Assembly (NCBI GenBank): GCA_052315315.1 | Contig: JBLSDE010000006.1 | Span: 1-62,238, forward strand | Reading direction: 5' to 3' | DNA from: Cuniculiplasma sp052315315 | Lineage (GTDB): Archaea; Thermoplasmatota; Thermoplasmata; Thermoplasmatales; Thermoplasmataceae | Length of the DNA stretch: 62,238 nt | Part shown: one piece after another, positions 55,053-62,238 of the stretch | Position numbering within the stretch: the first letter of the stretch is position 1 | Layout: each line of letters starts with the position of its first letter | Position numbers and translations under genes: made by a program | The notes under the pieces: generated by a model | Told to the model about the DNA's origin: nothing | Databases searched by the model: none | What the model saw: only the letters and a program-made list of their open reading frames with translations

Positions 55053-56210
55053 ATGGAAAAATCAGGTAATTCCAATGAACCCGTTGTTGCGAGGGGACTT
55101 GAAGGCATCCTGGCAGCCGAAACTAAGGTTGGTTTTGTAGATGGCCAGGAGGGTAGATTATCATACAGGGGTTATGACATAAACATTCTGGCTGAACAGA
55201 GTAATTATGAGGAGGTTTCATATCTTCTCATTTATGGTCACCTTCCAAAGGAGAAGGAATTTAAGGAATTCGTGGCAAAACTGAGAGAAGAGAGCGATCT
55301 GCCAGATGAAGTATACGATCTGATTAAGAAGCAGGCGGACAAGACTCACCCAATGACATCTCTGAGAACTGCCGTGTCCTATCTGGCAACATTTGACAGG
55401 AAAGAATCAGAAAGCGACTATAAGGATCAGGAGGAAATGGCCATAAAATTAATAGCAAAGATGCCAACCCTTGTAGGTGCAATACACAGGGTATATTCAG
55501 GTCAGGAGATAATTAAGCCTGATAAGAATCTTTCATACGCCCAGAATTTCTTCTACATGGCATTGGGAAGAAGACCTGATCCCATGGAGAGCAAAATGAT
55601 GGATACAGCACTTATCATACACGCAGATCATGGAATGAACGCTTCAACGTTCTCCGCACTCGTAACCATTTCCACAATGGCTGATATGTATTCTGCCATA
55701 ACTTCTGCAATATCAACTCTTAAGGGTCCACTTCATGGAGGGGCCAACGAGAGAGCACTGAAACTTATTCAGACAGTGGGAAGCCCCGAGAATGCAGAGA
55801 AGGTCCTCGGAGACATGATAGCAAGAAAAGAAAAGATCATGGGTTTCGGTCACAGAGTGTACAAGGTTTATGATCCCAGGGCAAAGATACTTAAACAGTA
55901 CGCTCAATATATAACAGAGAAAAATAACAAGAATCTGTTCCTGACTGCCAGTAAAATTGAAGAGCTTATGATAAATAAGTTTGGAAGCAAGGGAATATTT
56001 CCTAACGTAGACTTCTATTCCGGAATGGTCTATTCAGCTCTTGGATTTAAGACAGAAATATTCACCCCAATATTTGCAGTAGGCAGGATATCGGGCTGGG
56101 TGGCGAGATCCCTGGAATACATACAGGATAACAAGTTATTCAGACCCAAGGCAAAATATGTTGGAGAAACCGGCCCTCTCAAATATAAACCAATAAACGA
56201 AAGAGAATGA
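55053..56210 (+). CDS. gltA: Citrate synthase
   Basis: 385 residues, the archaeal/Thermoplasma length. Condenses acetyl-CoA and oxaloacetate. Catalytic residues in ALIIHADHGMNAS (substrate His), GPLHGGANERALKL (acid-base His), GFGHRVYKVYDPRAKIL, and NVDFYSG (catalytic Asp). N-terminus VARGLEGILAAETKVGFVDGQEGRLSYRGYDI is typical. A 2-methylcitrate synthase role cannot be excluded. The nob1 start follows one base after its stop. Confidence 0.95.
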   Translation: MEKSGNSNEPVVARGLEGILAAETKVGFVDGQEGRLSYRGYDINILAEQSNYEEVSYLLIYGHLPKEKEFKEFVAKLREESDLPDEVYDLIKKQADKTHPMTSLRTAVSYLATFDRKESESDYKDQEEMAIKLIAKMPTLVGAIHRVYSGQEIIKPDKNLSYAQNFFYMALGRRPDPMESKMMDTALIIHADHGMNASTFSALVTISTMADMYSAITSAISTLKGPLHGGANERALKLIQTVGSPENAEKVLGDMIARKEKIMGFGHRVYKVYDPRAKILKQYAQYITEKNNKNLFLTASKIEELMINKFGSKGIFPNVDFYSGMVYSALGFKTEIFTPIFAVGRISGWVARSLEYIQDNKLFRPKAKYVGETGPLKYKPINERE

Positions 56211-56211
56211 G

Positions 56212-56727
56212 ATGGGGGATGACATAAAGCCACCAAAGGATCGGGAGACCATATATGTTCCCGATACCTCAGCAATTCTCACTGGAAAGATTGACATCCT
56301 CTCAATGCGTTGCGTTGTTCCTTCAGGTGTAATAAAGGAAATACGCAAGGGAAAAATGGGAAGGCTGATGGATCACGAGATGTGTGTTATTCGCATAATC
56401 GATCCAAAAACATCCTATATGGACAGGGTAAAAATGGCTGCCAGGGAGACAGGGGATCTACCATATCTGAGCCAGACCGATATGGATATAATTGCTGTGG
56501 CTCTGGAAATAGGTGGAGTCATAATATCAGATGACTATTCCCTTCAAAATGTAAGTTCAAAATTGAATATAGAATTTCAGGGTTGCGGTCTCGATTGCAT
56601 AAAAACCAGAATCAGATGGGGATATGTATGCAAGGGATGCGGAGCCAAATACGAAGAGAAGCTTGAAAATTGCAGAATTTGCGGTCACAAGATCACAAGA
56701 TATCCCCTTGACCAGGAAGAAAGATGA
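56212..56727 (+). CDS. nob1: rRNA maturation endonuclease Nob1
   Basis: 171 residues. PIN nuclease domain (about 16-115): VPDTSAILTG with the first Asp, EIRKGKMGRLMDHEM, SQTDMDIIAVALEIGG and ISDDYSLQNV with the later acidic residues. The C-terminal zinc ribbon CKGCGAKYEEKLENCRICG completes the Nob1 layout. Nob1 cuts the 3' end of small-subunit rRNA precursor. Cotranscription with citrate synthase (one-base gap) is odd. Confidence 0.92.
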   Translation: MGDDIKPPKDRETIYVPDTSAILTGKIDILSMRCVVPSGVIKEIRKGKMGRLMDHEMCVIRIIDPKTSYMDRVKMAARETGDLPYLSQTDMDIIAVALEIGGVIISDDYSLQNVSSKLNIEFQGCGLDCIKTRIRWGYVCKGCGAKYEEKLENCRICGHKITRYPLDQEER

Positions 56728-56744
56728 AATTTAAATGCCCGAAA

Positions 56745-57104
56745 TCAGAGCAAGGGATACTTTGAAGTGATTCGATCAACAATCTCTGATGGGGCAGGTC
56801 CTATTCCTATACATGTAACACTACCAGGATCAATCTGGGTCAATCCTGCGTCAGTAATAACTGATGTATTCAACCCCTCCTGTTCACACTCATCCTTCAG
56901 TTTATAGAGTTCACTTAAATTTTGAAGCCTTATTACAACTTTTTTCTGTCCCTGTTCTGTCCACTTTTTGAACACTTTTTTGTTATTTTTCTGTGCCCAG
57001 AGAGCACAGTTAACGGCTGCATGAGAGGCCTGTGCTGCTATCTTGCCCTTTCCCATATCCAGATCTTTTCTGACGCCAATTACCATTTTCATTTCATCTA
57101 CCAT
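56745..57104 (-). CDS. pth2: Peptidyl-tRNA hydrolase, Pth2 type
   Basis: 119 residues from ATG 57104 (overlapping the carS stop by 7 bases; an upstream start at 57119 is less likely). Frees tRNA from prematurely released peptidyl-tRNA. Marks: MVIGVRKDLDMGKGKIAAQASHAAVNCALW, KKVVIRLQNLSELYKLKDECEQEG, TSVITDAGLTQIDPGSVTCIGIGPAP. Archaea and eukaryotes use this form. Third gene of the HTH-CBS/carS/pth2 operon. Confidence 0.95.
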   Translation of the reverse strand: MVDEMKMVIGVRKDLDMGKGKIAAQASHAAVNCALWAQKNNKKVFKKWTEQGQKKVVIRLQNLSELYKLKDECEQEGLNTSVITDAGLTQIDPGSVTCIGIGPAPSEIVDRITSKYPLL

Positions 57105-57652
57105 GGCACATCCTTCCATTTCATCTTATAGGCAAGTATATTCACTCCCCTGTGAAGAAGTGGCGTCAGAACAAGAATCAGAACTATGTCAATGAAATTT
57201 CCATACAGGGCAACGAAGAATTTTGTGGTTATTGCAAAGGAAAAGAGGAAGGCAAAAATTACAAAGGGCCACATATCAAGGAGATTTCCCTTCTGACCGC
57301 TCTTCATATTCAGTCTTCTCTTTATAAATGAACCTGCAAGATCTCCTGTGAGTGAACCCCAGGCAAGTGCAAATGGAGATAATATTATTGATACATCACT
57401 CAAATCATATGGGAAAAGTGAATAATAGTTTAAAATAAAATATATTATTATTCCAATTACAGTTCCAATGAAGATTCCCCCTATGTAACCGCTTATTGTC
57501 TTTCCATCTCCAAATATTCTGTTGCCATCTTTCAATGTCTTCCCAAAATCCATATGTCCGTAGCCACCAGTTAAAACGGCACCGGGATTGGCAGCAAGTG
57601 CCGGTATAAAGGCAATAATGCCAAATATGATTTCAAAGGCCAGGTTCTGCAT
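57098..57652 (-). CDS. carS: CDP-archaeol synthase
   Basis: 184 residues, five or so helices. Transfers CMP from CTP to unsaturated archaetidic acid in ether-lipid synthesis. Family marks: FIPALAANPGAVLTGG, MDFGKTLKDGNRIFGDGKTISGYIGG (the signature of the CarS/DUF46 family, related to CdsA), WGSLTGDLAGSFIKRRLNMKSG and LLDMWPFVIFAF. Overlaps the upstream HTH-CBS gene by 20 bases. Confidence 0.94.
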   Translation of the reverse strand: MQNLAFEIIFGIIAFIPALAANPGAVLTGGYGHMDFGKTLKDGNRIFGDGKTISGYIGGIFIGTVIGIIIYFILNYYSLFPYDLSDVSIILSPFALAWGSLTGDLAGSFIKRRLNMKSGQKGNLLDMWPFVIFAFLFSFAITTKFFVALYGNFIDIVLILVLTPLLHRGVNILAYKMKWKDVPW

Positions 57653-58223
57653 AGTCTTCTACAGCCTTCAGTATATCGGCCTTGGTTATTATTCCTTTTA
57701 ATGAGATCCCTTCCATTATGAGAACGGCATTTGAAAACCTCAGCATTGGATAAATTGCCGACACCGGTGTTTCCATTGGAAGCTGGGGTAGAGGCGCACT
57801 CATTACTCTCGAAACAGTCATCTTCTTCAGGGATTCTGGATTAACACCTCTTATGAGTAGTTCATTTATGTCAGATTCCGATAAAGTCCCCACAACTCTT
57901 CCGTCATCCGAGATTACGGGTATCTGAGATACGCCTTTCTCCTTCATCAGGTCAAGTGATCGGAGAACATAGTCCGATGGATTTGCGATAATAACATTTC
58001 TTGTCATTATCCTTGAGGCAACTATATCGATATTTCTTGTCCTTTCTGTATGTGAAGACAGATAGTTGTAAATTTTTTTCACGTTTTCATATGTAGGGTT
58101 GATATCTCCCTTTTCCATTCTTGCGATGTAGGATTGACTCAGACCACAGGCAGACGCTATCTCCTTCTGACTTATACCCAGGCTTTTCCTCATCTTTCCA
58201 AGTTCCTGAACGGAAGGCAACAT
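57633..58223 (-). CDS. Xre-type HTH protein with two CBS domains
   Basis: 196 residues. Helix-turn-helix at about 6-60 (LGKMRKSLGISQKEIASACGLSQSYIARMEKGDINPTYENVKKIYNYL), then paired CBS motifs (SRIMTRNVIIANPSDYVLRSLDLMKEKGVSQIPVISDDGRVVGTLSESDI, then a degenerate second one with TVSRVMSAPLPQLPMETPVSAI). CBS pairs bind adenine nucleotides or SAM, so the regulator may sense energy or SAM and control the operon it leads with carS and pth2. Two tandem palindromes in front of the gene are likely its sites. Confidence 0.88.
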   Translation of the reverse strand: MLPSVQELGKMRKSLGISQKEIASACGLSQSYIARMEKGDINPTYENVKKIYNYLSSHTERTRNIDIVASRIMTRNVIIANPSDYVLRSLDLMKEKGVSQIPVISDDGRVVGTLSESDINELLIRGVNPESLKKMTVSRVMSAPLPQLPMETPVSAIYPMLRFSNAVLIMEGISLKGIITKADILKAVEDYAEPGL

Positions 58224-58258
58224 GCAAGATTATTGCATCTTGGGTAATAATTTTACCC
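58222..58258. promoter_or_regulatory. Two tandem 17-base palindromes, likely operator of the HTH-CBS operon
   Basis: ATGCAA-N5-TTGCAT at 58222-58238 and GGGTAA-N5-TTACCC at 58242-58258 each have perfect 6-base arms around a 5-base spacer. Their centres are 20 bases apart, two helical turns, so bound dimers would lie on the same face. The first overlaps the start codon of the HTH-CBS gene. An overlapping CAAGAT/ATCTTG inverted repeat covers 58225-58242. Confidence 0.6.
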
Positions 58259-58325
58259 ATATAATATGAAATGTTTGATTATTCGAGGTAATAGGAAACA
58301 TTATTTTGAGTGTTTCAATTCCTAA

Positions 58326-59096
58326 TTGATAAACTTGGTCGAACAAGAAAAGAAAGAAAGTGTAAGGGAGATCATAAAAAAGCATCAGTTGCCATTCTTC
58401 CTGATTATATCCATAGTGCCATCAGTTTTATTCGAAATACTTTTCATATTTATCGGTCTCTATGAACTCCTGTTTGCAATACCCCTGGTTATATTCATCG
58501 GAATTCATTACACGGGAATATGGGGGTTCAAAAATAGGCTAAAATACGGATTTGCCATTATAATCGTCCTTTTGTTCGCCATGGTTCTTATAATGACACC
58601 AATAACCTATCAGAGTCCTGGAATCCTAAAGTTTCAGACATCGGGAGATAGTTCCATAGAAATGGATATATCCCCATATAACGGGTACAGTCAAACACAT
58701 CTCATTTACGCTAATTTCTCTGGACTGAACAAAAACACCACATACAAACCCGTCATTATAATAATCGGCGCATCATCTCTGTCCAATGTGAGTTATTATG
58801 TGATGAAAAACACAACAGCCCCTGAAGGCTATCTTAATGTTTCTCACACATTTAACAACATACCAGAAGGCCAATTTTTCGTTGTAGTCAATCTTAACAC
58901 AACCAAGGGAAACATAACCACAGGTTTTATAAAAGGTCCAATAAATTCGAACATTTATAGTTACGGCACCTACTTACTATATAGTTATTCATTCTTATTC
59001 ATACTACTATTGGGAATAATCTATATAGCCGGTCTGCTAATCGCAAGAAGTCTCTCAAACAGTGCAGCTTACAGACGAGAACATATGCATAACTGA
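58326..59096 (+). CDS. Membrane protein of unknown function
   Basis: 256 residues, TTG start. Two N-terminal helices plus a third (about 25-95), then an outside domain of about 115 residues with several N-x-T/S sites (NKNTTYKPVIIIIG, YVMKNTTAPEGYLNVSH, VVVNLNTTKGNITTGF), then a C-terminal helix (about 215-240). The outer domain has beta-sandwich-like strands. I recognise no family. Divergent from the HTH-CBS operon across a 100-base gap. Confidence 0.65.
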   Translation: MINLVEQEKKESVREIIKKHQLPFFLIISIVPSVLFEILFIFIGLYELLFAIPLVIFIGIHYTGIWGFKNRLKYGFAIIIVLLFAMVLIMTPITYQSPGILKFQTSGDSSIEMDISPYNGYSQTHLIYANFSGLNKNTTYKPVIIIIGASSLSNVSYYVMKNTTAPEGYLNVSHTFNNIPEGQFFVVVNLNTTKGNITTGFIKGPINSNIYSYGTYLLYSYSFLFILLLGIIYIAGLLIARSLSNSAAYRREHMHN

Positions 59097-59115
59097 ACTA
59101 TGTAATCTCAAAAAT

Positions 59116-59137
59116 TCTATATATGTAATACATATAT
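59116..59137 (+). promoter_or_regulatory. PhoU-like regulator promoter with palindrome over TATA
   Basis: TCTATATATG (59116-59125) is TATA-like and about 26 bases before ATG 59144. The perfect inverted repeat ATATATGT-AAT-ACATATAT at 59119-59137 covers it and reaches to within 7 bases of the start codon, a good place for a repressor to block TBP or polymerase. Confidence 0.55.
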
Positions 59138-59143
59138 CAACAT

Positions 59144-60112
59144 ATGACAATTGAGTCAAGGAGAGTGCAGCTTACAGGAGGTTCCACATTTATTGTATCA
59201 CTACCTCAGGAATGGATAAGGAAAAATGGAATGGGAAAGGGAAGTCTTGTAAGCATGGACATAAATGGTGACAATCTAACCATATATCCTGGAGAAGAAA
59301 AGAAAAAAGAGGTTGTAAGAACCATGGAGATTAATTCCTCGGTTTCTGATGATTTTTTGCAGAGATCAATGATTTCAATATACATATCTGGTTTTGACAC
59401 ACTGATCATTAAGTCATCAACCTACCTTTCTCAGGGCGTGAAGGATATTGTGAAGAAGTTCACACGGCTTGTTATGGGCGTTGAGATATTTGAGGAAAGT
59501 TCAAGATCAATAGTCCTCCAAAATGTTCTCGATTCAAATTCCTTCCCTCTTTCCAATGCATTGAAAAGGATGATAATGAATGTTCAGAATATGTTTCAGG
59601 ACACAATTAAGGCTGTGGAAAGTAATGAACCAGAATTAATAGAAAATATAATATCCAGGGATGATGAAGTAGACAGATACCATTTCTATATAATGAAGGA
59701 GATTGGAAGTCATAGTGTTGAAGGTGGCGAGCTTACATTTTATCTCATATTCTCAAGAATTCTGGAAAGGATAGCTGACCATTCAGTTAATATATGCATA
59801 TTGCTTAAAAATGGAGAGATTTCCTCAGGGGAAAAGAGGAAGATGATCACAGATTTTATGAATTTTACAAACGAACTCCTTCAGAAATCCACAACGGCAT
59901 TTATGGGTGCCGATCTTCAGACATTAAACGAAATTGTGAACAGTAAGAGGGAAATAGGAAGGATAAAGGCAAAAATGAGCGATAAAAGATTCAATGATGT
60001 GACCGTTTCATCAATAACTGAGGAGATATCAAGAATAGGCCTTTACTCAACTGATATAGCTGAGATCACAATGGACAGGTATATTTACAGGAATCAAACG
60101 GTTAAAATTTAA
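59144..60112 (+). CDS. PhoU-domain regulator with AbrB-like DNA-binding domain
   Basis: 322 residues. N-terminal AbrB/SpoVT-like swapped hairpin (RRVQLTGGSTFIVSLPQEWIRKNGMGKGSLV), then a linker, then PhoU helical repeats (ALKRMIMNVQNMFQDTIKAV, RDDEVDRYHFYIMKEIGSH with acidic metal-type residues, FSRILERIADHSVNICILL). This archaeal family is annotated as phosphate-uptake regulator. No phosphate transporter genes lie in this window. The palindrome over its promoter suggests autoregulation. Confidence 0.9.
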   Translation: MTIESRRVQLTGGSTFIVSLPQEWIRKNGMGKGSLVSMDINGDNLTIYPGEEKKKEVVRTMEINSSVSDDFLQRSMISIYISGFDTLIIKSSTYLSQGVKDIVKKFTRLVMGVEIFEESSRSIVLQNVLDSNSFPLSNALKRMIMNVQNMFQDTIKAVESNEPELIENIISRDDEVDRYHFYIMKEIGSHSVEGGELTFYLIFSRILERIADHSVNICILLKNGEISSGEKRKMITDFMNFTNELLQKSTTAFMGADLQTLNEIVNSKREIGRIKAKMSDKRFNDVTVSSITEEISRIGLYSTDIAEITMDRYIYRNQTVKI

Positions 60113-60181
60113 AACACATAATTCACATTAAGATGAATTCTAATATAAAACAATGATTATTCTATAACAATTCTAAAAAGG

Positions 60182-60210
60182 TATATATATAGCAAAGATA
60201 ATATTGCTAC
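60182..60210 (+). promoter_or_regulatory. TATA box of the zinc-ribbon gene
   Basis: TATATATAG at 60182-60191 centred about 25 bases before ATG 60211, consistent with a leaderless mRNA. Confidence 0.6.
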
Positions 60211-60867
60211 ATGGCGAAGTGTGTTTCTTGTGGAGCAGAAATTGAGGAAGGGGCATCTTTTTGCCCTCAGTGTGGAGCGGCTCAACCAGCAGGCCAGGTA
60301 GGTAACAAAGATTTAAAGCCTGTGACTGGGCAGAACTTTAAGACAATGGGACGAATGGGTGTAATGAGCCATGGGCTCGAATTGGTAATAGAAAACGAAC
60401 AGGGAACTATTGGCTCTGTAAGTTTTAGTGGAGGATTAATGGGAACGTTTGAAGCAAACTTTCAGTTGAATGACCCACAGGGAAACGTTCTGTTGAGGAC
60501 ACAGCATAACAAACCGAAAAAGCTCATAAGCACTTTTAAGAACTATTCCATAATAGATTCGACTGGAAATGAAATTGGGCAGATGGATATCCACAATCGT
60601 AAGGCCGAAATCAGGACCCAAAATGGCCAGAATTATGAGGTTACGGAAAACATAGGTGGCAGGGAAATAAAGATCTCAAGTAATGGAAATGTAGTAGGAG
60701 AGATTAAACACCATCTTGAGAGCAAATATTTTGAAGGAAAAATAAGTGGAGACATCCAGCCAGAGATATTTGTTGCATATCTTCTGTACAGGACACTGGA
60801 GCATGCAGTCAAATCCGGTGACTTTATGGGTGGCCCGGGAATGAATGGTGTGGGATTCAGATTGTAA
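60211..60867 (+). CDS. Zinc-ribbon protein with tubby/LURP-one-like domain
   Basis: 218 residues. Zinc ribbon CVSCGAEIEEGASFCPQCG (4-22), short Gly/Pro linker, then about 160 residues of repeating beta strands with LVIENEQGTIGSVSF, NVLLRTQHNKPKKLISTFKNYSIIDSTGNEIGQMDI, KISSNGNVVGEI and a final helix FVAYLLYRTLEHAV that fits the central helix of the tubby/LURP-one/scramblase fold. The ending (FMGGPGMNGVGFRL) is Gly-rich. The fold call is by eye; the function is unknown, possibly membrane or lipid related. Confidence 0.7.
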   Translation: MAKCVSCGAEIEEGASFCPQCGAAQPAGQVGNKDLKPVTGQNFKTMGRMGVMSHGLELVIENEQGTIGSVSFSGGLMGTFEANFQLNDPQGNVLLRTQHNKPKKLISTFKNYSIIDSTGNEIGQMDIHNRKAEIRTQNGQNYEVTENIGGREIKISSNGNVVGEIKHHLESKYFEGKISGDIQPEIFVAYLLYRTLEHAVKSGDFMGGPGMNGVGFRL

Positions 60868-60895
60868 ATCAAAAATCAGGTAACAACAAAAGTAT

Positions 60896-61336
60896 TTAAT
60901 CGCCCCACTCGTAAAATATAATTTTATAGGAAGGATTCTTGGACTCGAGAATATCCTTCAATTTGTAGAAGTCCTGTATATACATTTTCTTCCTCAGGTC
61001 CATAATAATAGATGAGGCATTTTGAAGGTCCCTCTCAAACGTCTTAACAATTTCAAAGGCCTCTGTTACATCTGGTATCATTACTTTTTCATAACCCATA
61101 ATAGCACAATAGAAGCAATATTTTGCCATATGTCTTTCGTTGAAATACATCTTTCTTCCGTCAATCACAAGATTGATTCCTTCAGTTTCTCGATATAGAA
61201 AAATATCTTCTCCCTTTGGAATTTCTATTTCTCCATATTCTCCATCAGGTTTCAGGTAATCCCTTGGAAAGACACCAAGATTTGAGTCTTTCAAAACGCT
61301 TTCCGCATATCTGGATATGAAAAGTTCATCCATCAT
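60896..61336 (-). CDS. Hypothetical protein, mixed alpha/beta
   Basis: 146 residues. N-terminal helix MMDELFISRYAESVLKDSN, several strands (GEIEIPKGEDIFLYRE, INLVIDGRKMYFNERHMAKY), a CFYCAIMGY pair of cysteines, then long helices (EAFEIVKTFERDLQNASSIIMDLRKKM, QDFYKLKDILESKN). I do not recognise it. It is convergent with the zinc-ribbon gene and lies beside the IS110 element. Confidence 0.6.
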   Translation of the reverse strand: MMDELFISRYAESVLKDSNLGVFPRDYLKPDGEYGEIEIPKGEDIFLYRETEGINLVIDGRKMYFNERHMAKYCFYCAIMGYEKVMIPDVTEAFEIVKTFERDLQNASSIIMDLRKKMYIQDFYKLKDILESKNPSYKIIFYEWGD

Positions 61337-61494
61337 GGGTGTAATGTTACCCCTATTATAGAGATATTTGCATACGGTAATAGAAATAAAATCTTAAAGA
61401 GCATCCTATAATAAGTTTTCTTACATGAAATTTAATGTACATGGATTCATAGCTACCGCTGATCCATATCTATTTCATGTATTTTCTCTTCGTT
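61337..61494. other. Gap before the IS110 transposase; probable element end
   Basis: The 158 bases hold no gene. One end of the IS110-type element should lie here, downstream of the transposase stop. IS110 elements lack clear terminal repeats, so no boundary can be marked by eye. Confidence 0.35.
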
Positions 61495-62238
61495 CTATTC
61501 CTGTTTCCTGAATCTTTCTGGTATCTCAAATGGTCTGTTGTTATGCCATACTGACCATATGATGTGGCACTGTTTCCTTGATGCCGCAACTAGTGCCTTC
61601 TTCTTTGGCATTCCACCATCCACCTTACGATGGTAGAATTCTGATATGACCGGGTTTCCTCTGACAGCTGCAAGTGTGCTCTGGTATATGGCAGATCTCA
61701 GTGCTGAATCTCCCCTCTTTGATATGGATCTCTGAGACCTCTGTTTTCCGCTCTCCCTTATCACAGGATCTATGCCTGCGAATGCAACAAGCTTCTCTGC
61801 ATTCTCAAAGCGATTGATGTCACATATCTTTCCAAGAATAACAGAACCTGTTACGGGACCAATTCCAGGAATGCTCATTATGACATGATTCTCAACTAAA
61901 GGATCAGATTTCATCTCCTTCTCCATGTTATTCTTTTCCTCCATCAATACCTTCAGTATCCTGATCATTGAAGATATTTCAATCCTCAATGATCTTTCCA
62001 TATTCATGTTTGAAGGTGAGTTGTGTGCAATCTTCATGATTTTCTCATATCTTCTCCTGGAAACATATTTCTCAATCTCCTTCGGATCAGCTGAAACGAA
62101 ATCTCCTGGTGTTACATATTTGCTCAGCATGTCAACTGTATCCTCATTCACATCAATTGCATTTGATAATCCTGGAAATATCATGTCCAGTGCCCTTATG
62201 AGATTGTTCTTTGATGTTCTTATCTTATCAGTAACAAT
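61495..62238 (-). mobile_element. IS110-family transposase, truncated by the window edge
   Basis: The C-terminal 247 codons are visible; the frame stays open to the right edge, so the N-terminal DEDD/RuvC domain lies outside. Transposase_20 marks are clear: MSIPGIGPVTGSVILGKICDINRFENAEKLVAFAGIDP, a QRSISKRGDSALR segment with the conserved Ser, and KKALVAASRKQCHIIW near the end. IS110 enzymes use a DEDD-plus-serine mechanism and a bridge RNA from the element's non-coding end. Whether the copy is complete cannot be told. Confidence 0.9.

Noticed and set aside
1..62238. tRNA or rRNA genes and CRISPR arrays
   Set aside because: I looked through the intergenic gaps for T-loop motifs such as GGTTCGA and for regularly spaced repeats and saw none; a covariance search could still find an unusual one.

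Overview
The window looks like chromosome of an acidophilic, cell-wall-less euryarchaeon of the order Thermoplasmatales (Thermoplasma, Ferroplasma, Picrophilus or Cuniculiplasma relatives). The evidence is the gene content: archaeal S-adenosylmethionine synthetase, CDP-archaeol synthase, Nob1, Tsr3, Pth2, DtdA, a tricorn-factor-type M1 aminopeptidase, class II ribonucleotide reductase, a non-phosphorylative Entner-Doudoroff sugar-acid dehydratase and a PhoU/AbrB regulator. Many genes also have a TATA box about 26-29 bases before the start codon, which implies leaderless mRNAs. The genus cannot be fixed from the sequence alone. No tRNA, rRNA or CRISPR array was seen.

Left third (1-17441): an ISL3-type transposase end sits at the left edge. 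It is followed by two membrane proteins with overlapping 3' ends and then what looks like a beta-glucan utilisation island. The island has a secreted membrane-anchored GH12 glucanase, a family-5 binding-protein ABC importer (4194-9831), and a minus-strand block reading MFS transporter, TrmB-type regulator, intracellular GH12 protein, GH1 beta-glycosidase and aldo/keto reductase. A Gfo/Idh oxidoreductase is divergent from that block. My reading is outside cleavage, oligosaccharide import, intracellular cleavage to monosaccharides and sugar oxidation/reduction. A VapBC pair sits inside the island, and a frameshifted secreted beta-helix protein closes it.

Middle (17442-36074): a HEPN/MNT pair, nrdJ with a striking promoter palindrome and a coupled small gene, a one-carbon/PLP block (gcvT, pdxT, glyA), a degenerate RecA/KaiC-like ATPase overlapping a gluconate/galactonate dehydratase, topA overlapping a presenilin-like protease, an orphan pair of Dpp-type ABC ATPases behind an APC permease, and purH.

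Right part (36210-62238): a SAM-related run (mat, DNA methyltransferase, metallo-hydrolase, tsr3), M1 aminopeptidase, valS divergent from a dtdA operon, and a tightly overlapped three-gene operon (threonine-synthase-like PLP enzyme, DUF1611/DgcN-like P-loop protein, large QueC-like PP-loop ATPase). That operon is the best candidate for an undescribed pathway. Then come glnA, a fused NAD(P)HX repair enzyme with a degenerate acyl-CoA-synthetase-like partner, PadR regulator, citrate synthase with nob1, an HTH-CBS/carS/pth2 operon behind two tandem 17-bp palindromes, a PhoU-like regulator with a promoter palindrome, a zinc-ribbon tubby-like protein, and an IS110 transposase running off the right edge.
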